From: Pseudoalteromonas luteoviolacea | GTDB lineage: Bacteria > Pseudomonadota > Gammaproteobacteria > Enterobacterales > Alteromonadaceae | Reading direction: 5' to 3' | NCBI RefSeq assembly: GCF_018100925.1 | Contig: NZ_JAGJEH010000016.1 | Location: 50,979-114,978, forward strand | Length of the DNA: 64,000 bases | In this document: one piece after another, positions 32,788 through 40,975 of the stretch | Position numbering within the stretch: position 1 is the first letter of the stretch | How the letters are laid out: every line of letters begins with the position of its first letter | Program-made: the position numbers and the translations under genes | Notes under the pieces: generated by a model | The model's input: only the letters and a program-made list of their open reading frames with translations | What the model was told of the DNA's origin: nothing | Databases searched by the model: none

Positions 32788-33060
32788 TTAGCGGTATGTA
32801 TAATATTGATAAATATATACGCCGCCCGGTGCCCAACCACCTGGGCCAGCGATTGTCCAGCTTGGAGGACAGTTTTGCCAAGGCCTTACTGTTTTTGTTT
32901 CCCAAAGAGGCGCTGTTGAATCGTTATGAGCAGCAGTGAGCTTATAGTGACATACCTTATAGGTTGCACTTGAATTGATGTTTTCTGATGCATTGGCTGA
33001 ATGGCCAAAAGTTACAGCCCCTGCCATTAGAGCTGAAAGCATTAAGGTTTTCTTATTCAT
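32788..33060 (-). CDS. Small secreted protein, unrecognised
   Basis: A 90-residue protein with a clear signal peptide (MNKKTLMLSALMAGAVTFGHSANA, cleavage after ANA). The mature 66 residues contain two Cys and a C-terminal half rich in Trp, Gly, Pro and Tyr (PGGWAPGGVYIYQYYTYR). AAGGAAATGTG lies before the ATG at 33060, so translation is likely. It may be a surface-active or antimicrobial-type peptide, but nothing in the sequence proves that. Confidence 0.65.
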   Translation of the reverse strand: MNKKTLMLSALMAGAVTFGHSANASENINSSATYKVCHYKLTAAHNDSTAPLWETKTVRPWQNCPPSWTIAGPGGWAPGGVYIYQYYTYR

Positions 33061-33599
33061 CACATTTCCTTGATTATGTTCATTTAGTCGATGAAGATAC
33101 TTAAATTCAATATGTCTTTAGCTTTGAATTAGACCCCATTACTTAAACACAATCTGAATAAAAAGTGAACGAGTGGAACTTGTTATATTTTCAAGCTGTG
33201 CAATAACGTAACAAGTGTAACGGAACGAATCCCTGAATCTGTGGATCATTTGCAGTCTGTGAGCTTCTAATCTATCTAGATTCGAGTTTTTTTCGATGGT
33301 GGCTGCGGTTGGAGATTCGATAACGACGGGGATTTATGGATGGTGCACTAAGAATTAACCTATTATAACCTAATTCGTATCAGTTAAAGCTGCGATGGAA
33401 GTGACTTGAAAATGACACTCGGTGGACACATAACAGTAATTTATACAATCAAATTAACGTAAATTAGACTGTAATTTGCGCAGCACTTGAAAAACACAAA
33501 ATAAATCTACTTTATGAGTTGATAAGCGCTGTAAGTTCCCAAATTATTTTGTAATAATGCGTCAGTTAACAAGCTACAAATTCAGAGGAAAGACCTCCT
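33061..33599. other. Long intergenic region before glnS
   Basis: No convincing gene. It contains the 14-base palindrome AATCTATCTAGATT at 33269-33282 followed by GAGTTTTTTT, and AT-rich sequence before glnS. Promoters of the leftward secreted peptide and of glnS should be here, but I cannot place them reliably. Confidence 0.4.
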
Positions 33600-35261
33600 A
33601 TGGCGGATACAGAGAATCGCCCAACTAACTTCATCAGAAATATCATTGACGGAGATCTGGCAAGTGGCAAACACGCATCTACACATACGCGTTTCCCGCC
33701 AGAGCCAAATGGTTTTTTACACATAGGTCATGCAAAGTCTATCTGCCTAAACTTTGGCATTGCTCAAGACTACAAAGGCCTGTGTAACTTACGTTTCGAC
33801 GATACTAACCCAGAAAAAGAAGATATCGATTACGTAAACTCAATTCAGAACGACGTTAAGTGGTTAGGTTTTGACTGGGATGGTGAGATTTGCTACTCAT
33901 CAAACTACTTTGACAAGTTATATGGCTATGCGGTAGAGCTGATCGAAAAAGGCCTAGCGTATGTGTGTTTCTTGTCACCAGAGCAGGCGCGTGAATACCG
34001 TGGCACACTAACTGAGCCAGGTAAAAATAGTCCGCACAGAGATACATCGGTTGAAGAGAACTTGGCACTTTTTGAAAAAATGAAAAATGGCGAGTTTAAA
34101 GAAGGCGAGTGTGTATTACGTGCAAAGATCGACATGGCAAGCTCGTTCATGGTGCTTCGCGATCCGATTATTTATCGCATACGTTTTGTTCACCACCATC
34201 AAACAGGTGACAAGTGGTGCATTTATCCAATGTATGACTTTACACACTGTATTTCAGATGCGCTGGAAGGTATTACGCATTCATTGTGTACCCTTGAATT
34301 CCAAGACAACCGCCGTCTTTACGACTGGGTATTGGAAAACATAAGCATAGAATGTCAGCCTCAGCAGATCGAGTTTTCACGCTTAAACCTTGAATATACG
34401 GTCATGTCGAAGCGTAAGCTTAATGATCTTGTGGAAAACGGCCAAGTTGAAGGGTGGGATGACCCACGTATGCCAACAATTGCCGGTTTGCGCCGTCGTG
34501 GTTATACGCCTGCATCTATTCGAGAGTTCTGTAAACGCATCGGTATTACAAAACAAGATAATATGGTTGAAATGGGTATGCTTGAAGCGTGTATCCGTGA
34601 TGACTTAAATGAGAATGCCCCTCGTGCGATGGCTGTTTTAGATCCAGTGAAGATTGTGATCGAAAACTATGATGCGGATAAAGTAGAAATGTTATCTGCA
34701 CCCAACCATCCAACTTTAGAGATGGGCGAGCGTGAATTACCATTTACACGTGAAATTTTCATCGAGCGTGAAGACTTCCGTATTGAAGCGAATAAAAAGT
34801 TTAAGCGTTTAGTGTTAGGCAAAGAAGTGCGTCTGCGTAATGCCTATGTGATTAAAGCGGAGCGCATTGAAGAAGATGATGCTGGTAATATCACGACGAT
34901 TTACTGTACATATGATGCAGAGACACTAGGTAAAAACCCAGCAGATGGCCGCAAGGTCAAGGGTGTTATTCACTGGGTGTCGGCTTCTCACTGCATTGAA
35001 GCGGAAGTACGTCAATATGATCGTTTATTTAACGTGCCAAATCCAGCGGCTGCAGATGATTTCACTGAAACATTGAACCCAGATTCATTGGTTATCATTG
35101 CAAATGCGAAGCTTGAGCCTTCACTGGCCAATGCAAATCCAGAGCAGGGTTTCCAGTTTGAGCGTTTAGGTTATTACAGCCGTGATAACAAGGCTGAAAG
35201 CTTAACATTCAACCAAACAGTAGGCCTTCGTGATTCATGGGCTAAGATAGAAAAAGCATAA
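33600..35261 (+). CDS. glnS: Glutaminyl-tRNA synthetase
   Basis: A 553-residue class I aminoacyl-tRNA synthetase charging tRNA-Gln with glutamine. The HIGH motif is at about residues 40-43 (FLHIGHAKS) after RFPPEPNG, and the KMSKS-type motif is VMSKRK near residue 267. The family signatures LRFDDTNPEKE and MYDFTHCISDALEGITHSLCTLEF (recognition of the tRNA acceptor end and ATP) are present, followed by the C-terminal beta-barrel anticodon-binding domains. Length agrees with the E. coli enzyme. AGAGGAAAGACCTCC precedes the ATG. Monocistronic, with its own terminator. Confidence 0.97.
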   Translation: MADTENRPTNFIRNIIDGDLASGKHASTHTRFPPEPNGFLHIGHAKSICLNFGIAQDYKGLCNLRFDDTNPEKEDIDYVNSIQNDVKWLGFDWDGEICYSSNYFDKLYGYAVELIEKGLAYVCFLSPEQAREYRGTLTEPGKNSPHRDTSVEENLALFEKMKNGEFKEGECVLRAKIDMASSFMVLRDPIIYRIRFVHHHQTGDKWCIYPMYDFTHCISDALEGITHSLCTLEFQDNRRLYDWVLENISIECQPQQIEFSRLNLEYTVMSKRKLNDLVENGQVEGWDDPRMPTIAGLRRRGYTPASIREFCKRIGITKQDNMVEMGMLEACIRDDLNENAPRAMAVLDPVKIVIENYDADKVEMLSAPNHPTLEMGERELPFTREIFIEREDFRIEANKKFKRLVLGKEVRLRNAYVIKAERIEEDDAGNITTIYCTYDAETLGKNPADGRKVKGVIHWVSASHCIEAEVRQYDRLFNVPNPAAADDFTETLNPDSLVIIANAKLEPSLANANPEQGFQFERLGYYSRDNKAESLTFNQTVGLRDSWAKIEKA

Positions 35262-35291
35262 GGCTTGGTCAAACCAAACTTTATTTTTCAT

Positions 35292-35322
35292 AAAAAAGGT
35301 CGACATTTGTCGGCCTTTTTTT
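35292..35322 (+). terminator. Terminator of glnS
   Basis: GGTCGAC, short loop, GTCGGCC (one G-T pair), flanked by AAAAAA on the left and seven T on the right. Confidence 0.85.
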
Positions 35323-35359
35323 CAATATATTCATCAAATTAGTTTTAATAAGTCGCGCC

Positions 35360-37171
35360 GTGAGCAAACAGTCAATTCACAACTTCTACATTAATGAACA
35401 GCAATCGATTTATTTGCTATCTCACCACGATGCGAAAAAACATCGTCAATGGCTAAACATTTGTAAAAAGCAATTGTCGCTACTTGGGTATCAAGATGTC
35501 GAGTTGATCGGCTCTGGCGCATTTGGTTTTGTATTTGCTGGTGTTGAAGATAGCGGTGCGCAGTGGGTGTTTAAATTTTCAAGGATCACATTAGCGCAGA
35601 GCGTACGAGACAGACTCGAAGACGAAGCTTACATGTTATCTCAAATCAACAACCCTATGGTGCCTGAATTTTTTGCATTTGAGCGAGTCAAGAAGCAAGG
35701 GATTTTAATGATGGCCCGTGCAAAAGGGGAGGATCTCGAGCAAATATCCTTAAAACAAGGGCGCTTAAAGCCTCGAGACCTCGTTAATTTAGCGCTAAAA
35801 CTTCGTAATGTCTTACTAGATTTACGTGAGCGAAAAAATGGTATGTCATTGCAACCTGTCGTTCATGGTGACATCAAGCCATCAAATATTGTTTGGGATC
35901 AACAATCAGATGCGTTTTCTTTGGTTGATTGGGGAAGCTCCGTTTACGCACAAATAGATGTGCATGGGGAGCCTGTTGCCAGTAATATTATGGATTTAAT
36001 GTCGTCGGATATTGCCAGTACGAATGCGCGAATGGGAGATGTATACTTTATTGGCGACGAGCAAATGTCGGGGGCACGCTCTTCACCTCGCTTTGACGAG
36101 CAGGGGGTTGCTTCGACGATCTATGCGTTGGCGAGTGCTCAATCGTGCCGTTTTGGCGCGCAAGTCATTCCTGCTGCGAGTTTGGGTCTGCCAATAGAGT
36201 TTGCCCGTGTCATTGATGGTATGCTAAGCAAAGATAAAGTCACCAGAGACGCTGCTGGAGATTACTTTATTCGCAATATGCCTGCCATGGCAAAGGTATA
36301 TCTTCCTGATATTTCTTTACCTCAAGCCAAACCCTATATTCCATTTTGGACAGTACAGCAATCAGATTTGCCAGACACGGTTGTGTATAGTTCTCGAAAA
36401 CAGTTTTTGCGCCGAGCAGATCATAATCAGCAGTTACTTGATGTGAATGACGCTCAGCTCGATAGATACTATAAAGAGTTCTTGTTTGATACTGGCGATA
36501 CTGAAAAGGCATTTTTGGCGTCTATAAGCCGACTAGCAAAATATCCGGTAGTAGGCGGACTGAGCTTTCACTGGCAGCAAGAATCTCTATTTGTTGAGTC
36601 TAGTCTGATGTTGCACGACGAGGATTTGCAGGATGCATTTACCGACGCCGTCAACGCGACGGTGATGTTAGCCCAAGGCATAGAGCAAAAGGGGCTGTTT
36701 AAATGTTGCTTGTTTGACGCGCGGCAAACTATACAGTTAGAAAGAGATGAAACTGGCGCATATATCTTCGAGCAATTGCCTGAGCTGCAGTACAGTGTAA
36801 GCCACGTTGCGGCCTCTGAAGTGACGAGGCCTCATTCTTACTTTGAGGATGGAAAAGACCCCGATGAGCAGCTCCAGTTACCAAAAAAAATAATTCAGTG
36901 TGTGTTTGAGCTGAATAAAATTCACCATACGGGGTGTATTATTTTTGAATCACTCAGTGATCGTTTGAAAATACATTACTATTATCGATTACTGGACGCC
37001 GAGCAAGAAGCCACGTTTTCAGCACTGTTGAGAGAAATCATCCAATATACGGTCAGCATTCAAGACTATGGGGTGGCGGGCTTTATGAAGCTTCCATATA
37101 AAAACACCCGCGAGTTTGAATTATGTACAACTCAACACGTGCAATATTATCCAAAAAACCCCAAACGCTAA
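35360..37171 (+). CDS. Eukaryotic-like Ser/Thr protein kinase with unknown C-terminal half
   Basis: A 603-residue cytoplasmic kinase. The glycine loop is IGSGAFGFVFAG, the ATP lysine is Lys72 in WVFKFS, the catalytic loop is HGDIKPSN with Asp171, and the metal-binding motif is DWG (Asp190) instead of DFG. These are complete but divergent, closer to lipopolysaccharide-kinase-like and RIO-like variants than to PknB. Residues about 330-603 match nothing I recognise; they are not PASTA, forkhead or membrane segments. It starts at GTG; no good binding site is visible and no ATG lies in frame nearby, so the start is uncertain. It is not linked to the eCIS or a T6SS. Targets unknown. Confidence 0.75.
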   Translation: MSKQSIHNFYINEQQSIYLLSHHDAKKHRQWLNICKKQLSLLGYQDVELIGSGAFGFVFAGVEDSGAQWVFKFSRITLAQSVRDRLEDEAYMLSQINNPMVPEFFAFERVKKQGILMMARAKGEDLEQISLKQGRLKPRDLVNLALKLRNVLLDLRERKNGMSLQPVVHGDIKPSNIVWDQQSDAFSLVDWGSSVYAQIDVHGEPVASNIMDLMSSDIASTNARMGDVYFIGDEQMSGARSSPRFDEQGVASTIYALASAQSCRFGAQVIPAASLGLPIEFARVIDGMLSKDKVTRDAAGDYFIRNMPAMAKVYLPDISLPQAKPYIPFWTVQQSDLPDTVVYSSRKQFLRRADHNQQLLDVNDAQLDRYYKEFLFDTGDTEKAFLASISRLAKYPVVGGLSFHWQQESLFVESSLMLHDEDLQDAFTDAVNATVMLAQGIEQKGLFKCCLFDARQTIQLERDETGAYIFEQLPELQYSVSHVAASEVTRPHSYFEDGKDPDEQLQLPKKIIQCVFELNKIHHTGCIIFESLSDRLKIHYYYRLLDAEQEATFSALLREIIQYTVSIQDYGVAGFMKLPYKNTREFELCTTQHVQYYPKNPKR

Positions 37172-37289
37172 AAACATATTGGACAGCTGAAGTGTGTTTA
37201 GTTATCTAGTAGCAAATGAACTAGTATATGACGAATTGTCAATTGAAATTCCGTGATGCATATAGCACCCTGTTACTTAGGAGGGCGCT

Positions 37290-37589
37290 ATGGATAAACA
37301 AAAGAGACAGGAGATCTTAACCTTAAGTTGGGGGATCCATGATGACGTAGAGCAAGCCATTGCTCGACATGCAGCGGTAGAAGGGGATGAAAATTGGGTT
37401 GATAAACAACGCTTGCTTATCGCCGATATGTCGTTGCATCTATTGCAGACTGCACTTAAGCCAGAGCCGATCAGCCATGAAAAGCTTAAAAATAACTTGA
37501 ATGCAATTTTAACCTTGTCTGATGACTTTGTTAGCGAAGTTGACCTAAAACGAGTGGCAGATGCCTTATATGGACTGGAAAAACTTTAA
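37290..37589 (+). CDS. Conserved-looking small protein, unrecognised
   Basis: A 99-residue soluble, mostly helical protein with no motif I recognise. It has an excellent ribosome binding site (AGGAGGGCGCT) before the ATG and normal composition, so it is very probably real. It has its own intergenic regions on both sides and appears to be a single-gene unit. Confidence 0.7.
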   Translation: MDKQKRQEILTLSWGIHDDVEQAIARHAAVEGDENWVDKQRLLIADMSLHLLQTALKPEPISHEKLKNNLNAILTLSDDFVSEVDLKRVADALYGLEKL

Positions 37590-37771
37590 GCCAAATAGAG
37601 TGGTGAGTGGCTCAAATTGTATTTTTGCATGATGTGAGTCCAGTTAAAGTGGAGTCGTGTTTTTGGCGATATTGAATATAAAGTGTGCAAATTATATTTA
37701 ATACAATTGCTACAGATTTAGGTTTGGTTAAATCGTTGAGTTATGTAAATGGATGACTTGTTTAAAAGAGC

Positions 37772-37798
37772 AAAAAAAAGCCAGCTCTGGGCTGGCTT
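37772..37798 (-). terminator. Terminator of fur
   Basis: Read leftward: AAGCCAGC, five-base loop, GCTGGCTT, then a run of T (the A run at 37772-37779). It lies about 30 bases after the fur stop. Confidence 0.85.
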
Positions 37799-37826
37799 AA
37801 TCAAAATTATACAATGTATTTTGTCA

Positions 37827-38273
37827 TCAAGAGTCGTCAGATTCTGAAAACTTTTTACAAGCTTCTGCATCTTCACACTCACCGTAAAGGTATAGTGAGT
37901 GGTTGGTTAGCTTGATACCATTGCTCGCTGCAATTTCAAGCTGACGAGTTTCGATCACATCATCTTCAAATTCGATAACCTTACCACACTTCAAACAAAC
38001 TAAGTGGTCATGGTGAGTGCTACCTGATAATTCAAAAACTGACTTGCCGCCTTCAAAGTGGTGGCGTGTCACAATACCAGCGTCATCAAATTGGTTTAAT
38101 ACACGATATACAGTTGCTAAACCAATCTCTTCGCCTTTATCTAGCAAAATTTTATAAACATCTTCTGCACTGATATGTTGGTTTTCAGGAGACTGTAATA
38201 TCTCGAGAATTTTTATACGTGGTAAGGTGACTTTTAAGCCCGCCTTTTTAAGCTCTAAGTTGTGATCAGTCAT
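37827..38273 (-). CDS. fur: Ferric uptake regulator
   Basis: A 148-residue iron-responsive repressor. Winged-helix DNA-binding domain in residues 1-83 (LKVTLPRIKILEIL, EDVYKILLDKGEEIGLATVYRVLNQF), then the dimer and metal domain with HHDHLVCLKCGKVIEF (His cluster and CxxC) and a second cysteine pair CEDAEAC. Length and order are those of E. coli Fur. With Fe2+ it binds operators and represses iron uptake genes. Same-strand downstream of fldA, as in E. coli. Two palindromes lie in the 116-base gap between them. Confidence 0.97.
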   Translation of the reverse strand: MTDHNLELKKAGLKVTLPRIKILEILQSPENQHISAEDVYKILLDKGEEIGLATVYRVLNQFDDAGIVTRHHFEGGKSVFELSGSTHHDHLVCLKCGKVIEFEDDVIETRQLEIAASNGIKLTNHSLYLYGECEDAEACKKFSESDDS

Positions 38274-38307
38274 TTAATCTGTCTCAATCTATTATCTTTT
38301 ACTTCAA

Positions 38308-38344
38308 TTCTTAAGAATAAGCACGACCATTTTCTTAAGAATAA
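38308..38344. promoter_or_regulatory. Two identical palindromes upstream of fur
   Basis: TTCTTAAGAATAA occurs at 38308-38320 and again at 38332-38344, a period of 24 bases. Each contains the perfect palindrome TTCTTAAGAA. They do not match the GATAATGATAATC Fur consensus. They may be operator sites for fur autoregulation or for an unknown redox regulator. Confidence 0.45.
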
Positions 38345-38389
38345 CGTGCACGGGCAACAAGTCAAAGCTTGTTTGATTAATTCAGAGAA

Positions 38390-38917
38390 TTAATCTTCTA
38401 ACTCGCTTAAGCACATTTCATCATGCACTTGCGCGCACCAATCTTTAATGCGCTTCTCAGTTAGCTCTGGCTGACGGTCTTCATCGATGCCTAAACCAAC
38501 AAAGTGGTTGTCATCAACAAGGGCTTTAGAGGCCTCAAATTCATATCCTTCTGTTGACCAGTGACCAACCACAATTGCGCCACGTTCTGTTACGATGTCA
38601 TTTACCATACCCATCGCGTCTAAGAAGTACTCAGCGTAATCTTCTTGGTCACCACAACCGAAAATTGCAACTAGCTTACCTTCGAAATCAATTTCTTCCA
38701 ACTCTGGGAAGAAGTCGTCCCAATCACACTGTGCTTCACCGTAGTACCAAGTAGGGATACCAAATAAAATTAGGTCAAATTCTTCGATGTCTGCTTTGCT
38801 GCTTTTAGCAATGTCTTTTACATCAATTAATTTTTTACCAAGTTCTTTTTGGATCAGTTTAGCAACGTGCTCGGTGTTACCCGTATCACTGCCGAAAAAA
38901 ATACCTACGCTTGCCAT
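38390..38917 (-). CDS. fldA: Flavodoxin I
   Basis: A 175-residue FMN electron carrier that donates low-potential electrons to reductive enzymes. The phosphate-binding loop GSDTGNTEHVAK is at residues 9-20, and aromatic flavin-contact segments follow (GIPTWYYGEAQ, FGCGDQEDYAEYFLDAMG). The acidic C-terminus is typical. It lies between ybfE and fur, the same order as in enterobacteria. AAGGTAAGTAATTA precedes the ATG. Confidence 0.96.
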   Translation of the reverse strand: MASVGIFFGSDTGNTEHVAKLIQKELGKKLIDVKDIAKSSKADIEEFDLILFGIPTWYYGEAQCDWDDFFPELEEIDFEGKLVAIFGCGDQEDYAEYFLDAMGMVNDIVTERGAIVVGHWSTEGYEFEASKALVDDNHFVGLGIDEDRQPELTEKRIKDWCAQVHDEMCLSELED

Positions 38918-38930
38918 TAATTACTTACCT

Positions 38931-39209
38931 TTATCTATTAATCGCTAATTTCTCTTGCAAGATGGTTTCTATGAGCGCACTACGACTGATATTTTGTTCT
39001 TCAGCCATATCACTCAGTGCTTGGTAGAGTTCTGAAGAAACTTTGAACTCTACGCGCTTTAACCCTCTTGCTCTATCTCTTTTAATTTGATTACGCTTAT
39101 TGATCTTGAGCTGCATTTCCCTAGGTAAGGGATTTGTTTTTGGCCGACCTGGGCGTTTTTCATTCTCAAATAAGTCGATAGTTGTTCTATCTAATTCAGA
39201 CTTGGCCAT
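38931..39209 (-). CDS. ybfE: LexA-regulated CopB-like protein YbfE
   Basis: A 92-residue small basic protein. The C-terminal half (KRVEFKVSSELYQALSDMAEEQNISRSALIETILQEKLA) reads as a ribbon-helix-helix DNA-binding fold, after a basic linker with GRPKTNPLPRE. The family is named for SOS control in E. coli; I do not see a clear LexA box here. The ATG at 39209 is chosen since an upstream start would add 28 residues that overlap the previous gene. Its first base overlaps the stop of the DUF2788 gene, so the two are coupled. Confidence 0.88.
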   Translation of the reverse strand: MAKSELDRTTIDLFENEKRPGRPKTNPLPREMQLKINKRNQIKRDRARGLKRVEFKVSSELYQALSDMAEEQNISRSALIETILQEKLAINR

Positions 39210-39430
39210 TAACCAACACCCGCACCTTGCCAAAACACTTGGATAACTCCTTTGGCTATGAAACCTGAACAACCTAAAAACAACACCAGCCAAACGATGT
39301 ATCGACCAAATTTAGGCACGTCACCTTTCTTTAAAACGTCCTGAATGGCCATTCCAATAAGAAAGAATATACATGCGAGAGCAAAGTAAAAACCAAGAGT
39401 TTCAAACTCATTTATGTATTGACTGATCAT
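39209..39430 (-). CDS. DUF2788 membrane protein
   Basis: A 73-residue protein with two membrane helices (LGFYFALACIFFLIGMAIQDVL and YIVWLVLFLGCSGFIAKGVI) joined by a short charged loop (KKGDVPKFGR). This fits the DUF2788 family, which in Alteromonadales often lies next to ybfE. Function unknown. First gene of the DUF2788-ybfE-fldA block. Confidence 0.8.
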   Translation of the reverse strand: MISQYINEFETLGFYFALACIFFLIGMAIQDVLKKGDVPKFGRYIVWLVLFLGCSGFIAKGVIQVFWQGAGVG

Positions 39431-39518
39431 CTTTGCACTACTAAAACCTTAAACGGCGGCTACTATAGCATATCTAACGACAATAAATTAAGTTTCGCCG
39501 TATAAAAAAATCCGACAA

Positions 39519-40292
39519 TTATTGAATAAAATCAATAATAGAACGATTGACAGCCTCGGGCTTTTCAGCATGCAGCCAATGACCAGCTCCTTGGATGATT
39601 TTTGCTCGTGCTTTTGCAAAAGCACTGACAATTGCACCTTTATGTTCTGGCAAAATATAGTCGGAGTTGTTTCCTTTAATAAACAGCGTATCACACAAAC
39701 AGGTACGAGGTGTATCTATGTTCTCGATAATCTGGGAATAATTTTGTTCAATTATCGGTAAGTTAAAACGCCATTCAAGCGCACCCTGTTCGTTTTTAGC
39801 TAAGCTTTTCAACAAAAACTGTCTTACACCAAGCTCTTCAATATACTCAGACATCACTTTGTCTGCTTCGCTTCGACTCGTTGGTGTTTGCTGGCTGACT
39901 TGGTTAAGAGCGCGAATAATAGTGTCATGTCTTGAATGGTATTTTACTGGCGCGATATCCAAAACGACCAGCTTTTCTACTTTTTGCTCGTCAAGCATAG
40001 CTACTTGCATCGCTACTTTACCACCCATAGAATGGCCAACTAGAGTCGCCTTATTCAGCCCAAAGTGGTTTATCAGAGAGAGTATGTCCTCTGCCATAAC
40101 TTGATAATTCATGTCATCGCTTTTGAACGATCGACCGTGATTACGAAGATCTACATTTATGACATTGAAATTTGACTCCAATGCTCTAGCAATCACATTT
40201 AGGTTTTCAAGGGAGCCAAATAAGCCGTGGATCAAGATCACAGTTTTGGCGTTATTTTGGTCCAATCCACTTTGTTTAAAATTAAGTAACAT
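39519..40292 (-). CDS. ybfF: Alpha/beta-hydrolase esterase YbfF
   Basis: A 257-residue serine esterase acting on acyl esters. Oxyanion motif HGLFGS at about residues 23-28, nucleophile motif GHSMGG with Ser near residue 90, and the catalytic His in GAGHWLHAEKP near the C-terminus. An acid residue from the central region completes the triad. Divergent from seqA, as in E. coli. GGAGGTAGT in front of the ATG is a very strong binding site. Confidence 0.93.
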   Translation of the reverse strand: MLLNFKQSGLDQNNAKTVILIHGLFGSLENLNVIARALESNFNVINVDLRNHGRSFKSDDMNYQVMAEDILSLINHFGLNKATLVGHSMGGKVAMQVAMLDEQKVEKLVVLDIAPVKYHSRHDTIIRALNQVSQQTPTSRSEADKVMSEYIEELGVRQFLLKSLAKNEQGALEWRFNLPIIEQNYSQIIENIDTPRTCLCDTLFIKGNNSDYILPEHKGAIVSAFAKARAKIIQGAGHWLHAEKPEAVNRSIIDFIQ

Positions 40293-40371
40293 ACTACCTC
40301 CAAGTTTGCGCGGCTATTTTGCCAGTCTTAATTCAAAAATCAAAGCCGTAGAGGAAGAAGAAAAATTTAGA

Positions 40372-40377
40372 TATAAT
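40372..40377 (+). promoter_or_regulatory. -10 box of seqA
   Basis: A perfect TATAAT 40 bases before the seqA start. The -35 position shows no good match. Confidence 0.5.
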
Positions 40378-40417
40378 CCCCCCAGATGCGGTAGATGTAT
40401 AAAATGACAGGACAAGC

Positions 40418-40966
40418 ATGAAAACAATAGAAATAGATGACGAGCTATATCAATACATTGCAAGCAATACGCAGAGTATTGGTGAGAGCGCCTCACAGAT
40501 CCTGCGTCGTTTATTAGAATTAGAGCCAACTCAAGGCAATTCGGGAATCATTCAAACCGAAGTAAAAGAAGCAGAACCTGTTCAAATTGAGAACAAGGTA
40601 GAAGAGAAAATAGAACCAGTACGAGAGTCTGCAAACGTATTTAACATTCTAAATAAAGAAGAACTCGCTATGCAAAAAGGTGTAGTAGGGCGCTTTTTAT
40701 TTATTTTGGCTGCATTTCACCGTACTCATAAAGCCCAGTTTAATAAGGTTCTTGAAATTAAAGGGCGAGACAGAATTTACTTCGCAACAAGTAAAGAGGC
40801 GTTGCTTGAAAGCGGGAGCAGTATGAACCCTAAAAATATCACTGAAAGTGAATATTGGGTCATGACCAATTCAAACACCACGCGTAAGAAAATGATGCTG
40901 CACGAAGTTGCGCTAATTTTAGGCTACACTCAGCAGCAAGCAGAAACCGTTCGAGACTACCTATAA
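40418..40966 (+). CDS. seqA: Replication-initiation modulator SeqA
   Basis: A 182-residue protein that binds hemimethylated GATC and delays re-initiation at oriC. Residues 1-35 are the oligomerisation domain (MKTIEIDDELYQYIAS, ASQILRRLLEL). A flexible acidic linker follows, and the C-terminal DNA-binding domain (GVVGRFLFILAAFHR, GRDRIYFATSKEALLESG, YWVMTNSNTTRKKMML) is intact. Followed after six bases by pgm, the classical seqA-pgm operon. Confidence 0.97.
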   Translation: MKTIEIDDELYQYIASNTQSIGESASQILRRLLELEPTQGNSGIIQTEVKEAEPVQIENKVEEKIEPVRESANVFNILNKEELAMQKGVVGRFLFILAAFHRTHKAQFNKVLEIKGRDRIYFATSKEALLESGSSMNPKNITESEYWVMTNSNTTRKKMMLHEVALILGYTQQQAETVRDYL

Positions 40967-40975
40967 GGAAATGTG

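Noticed and set aside
32690..32939. Opposing frames over the small secreted gene
   Set aside because: The leftward secreted-protein frame has a signal peptide and binding site; the others have neither.
38308..38344. Fur box
   Set aside because: The repeats lack the GATAAT triplets of a Fur operator.
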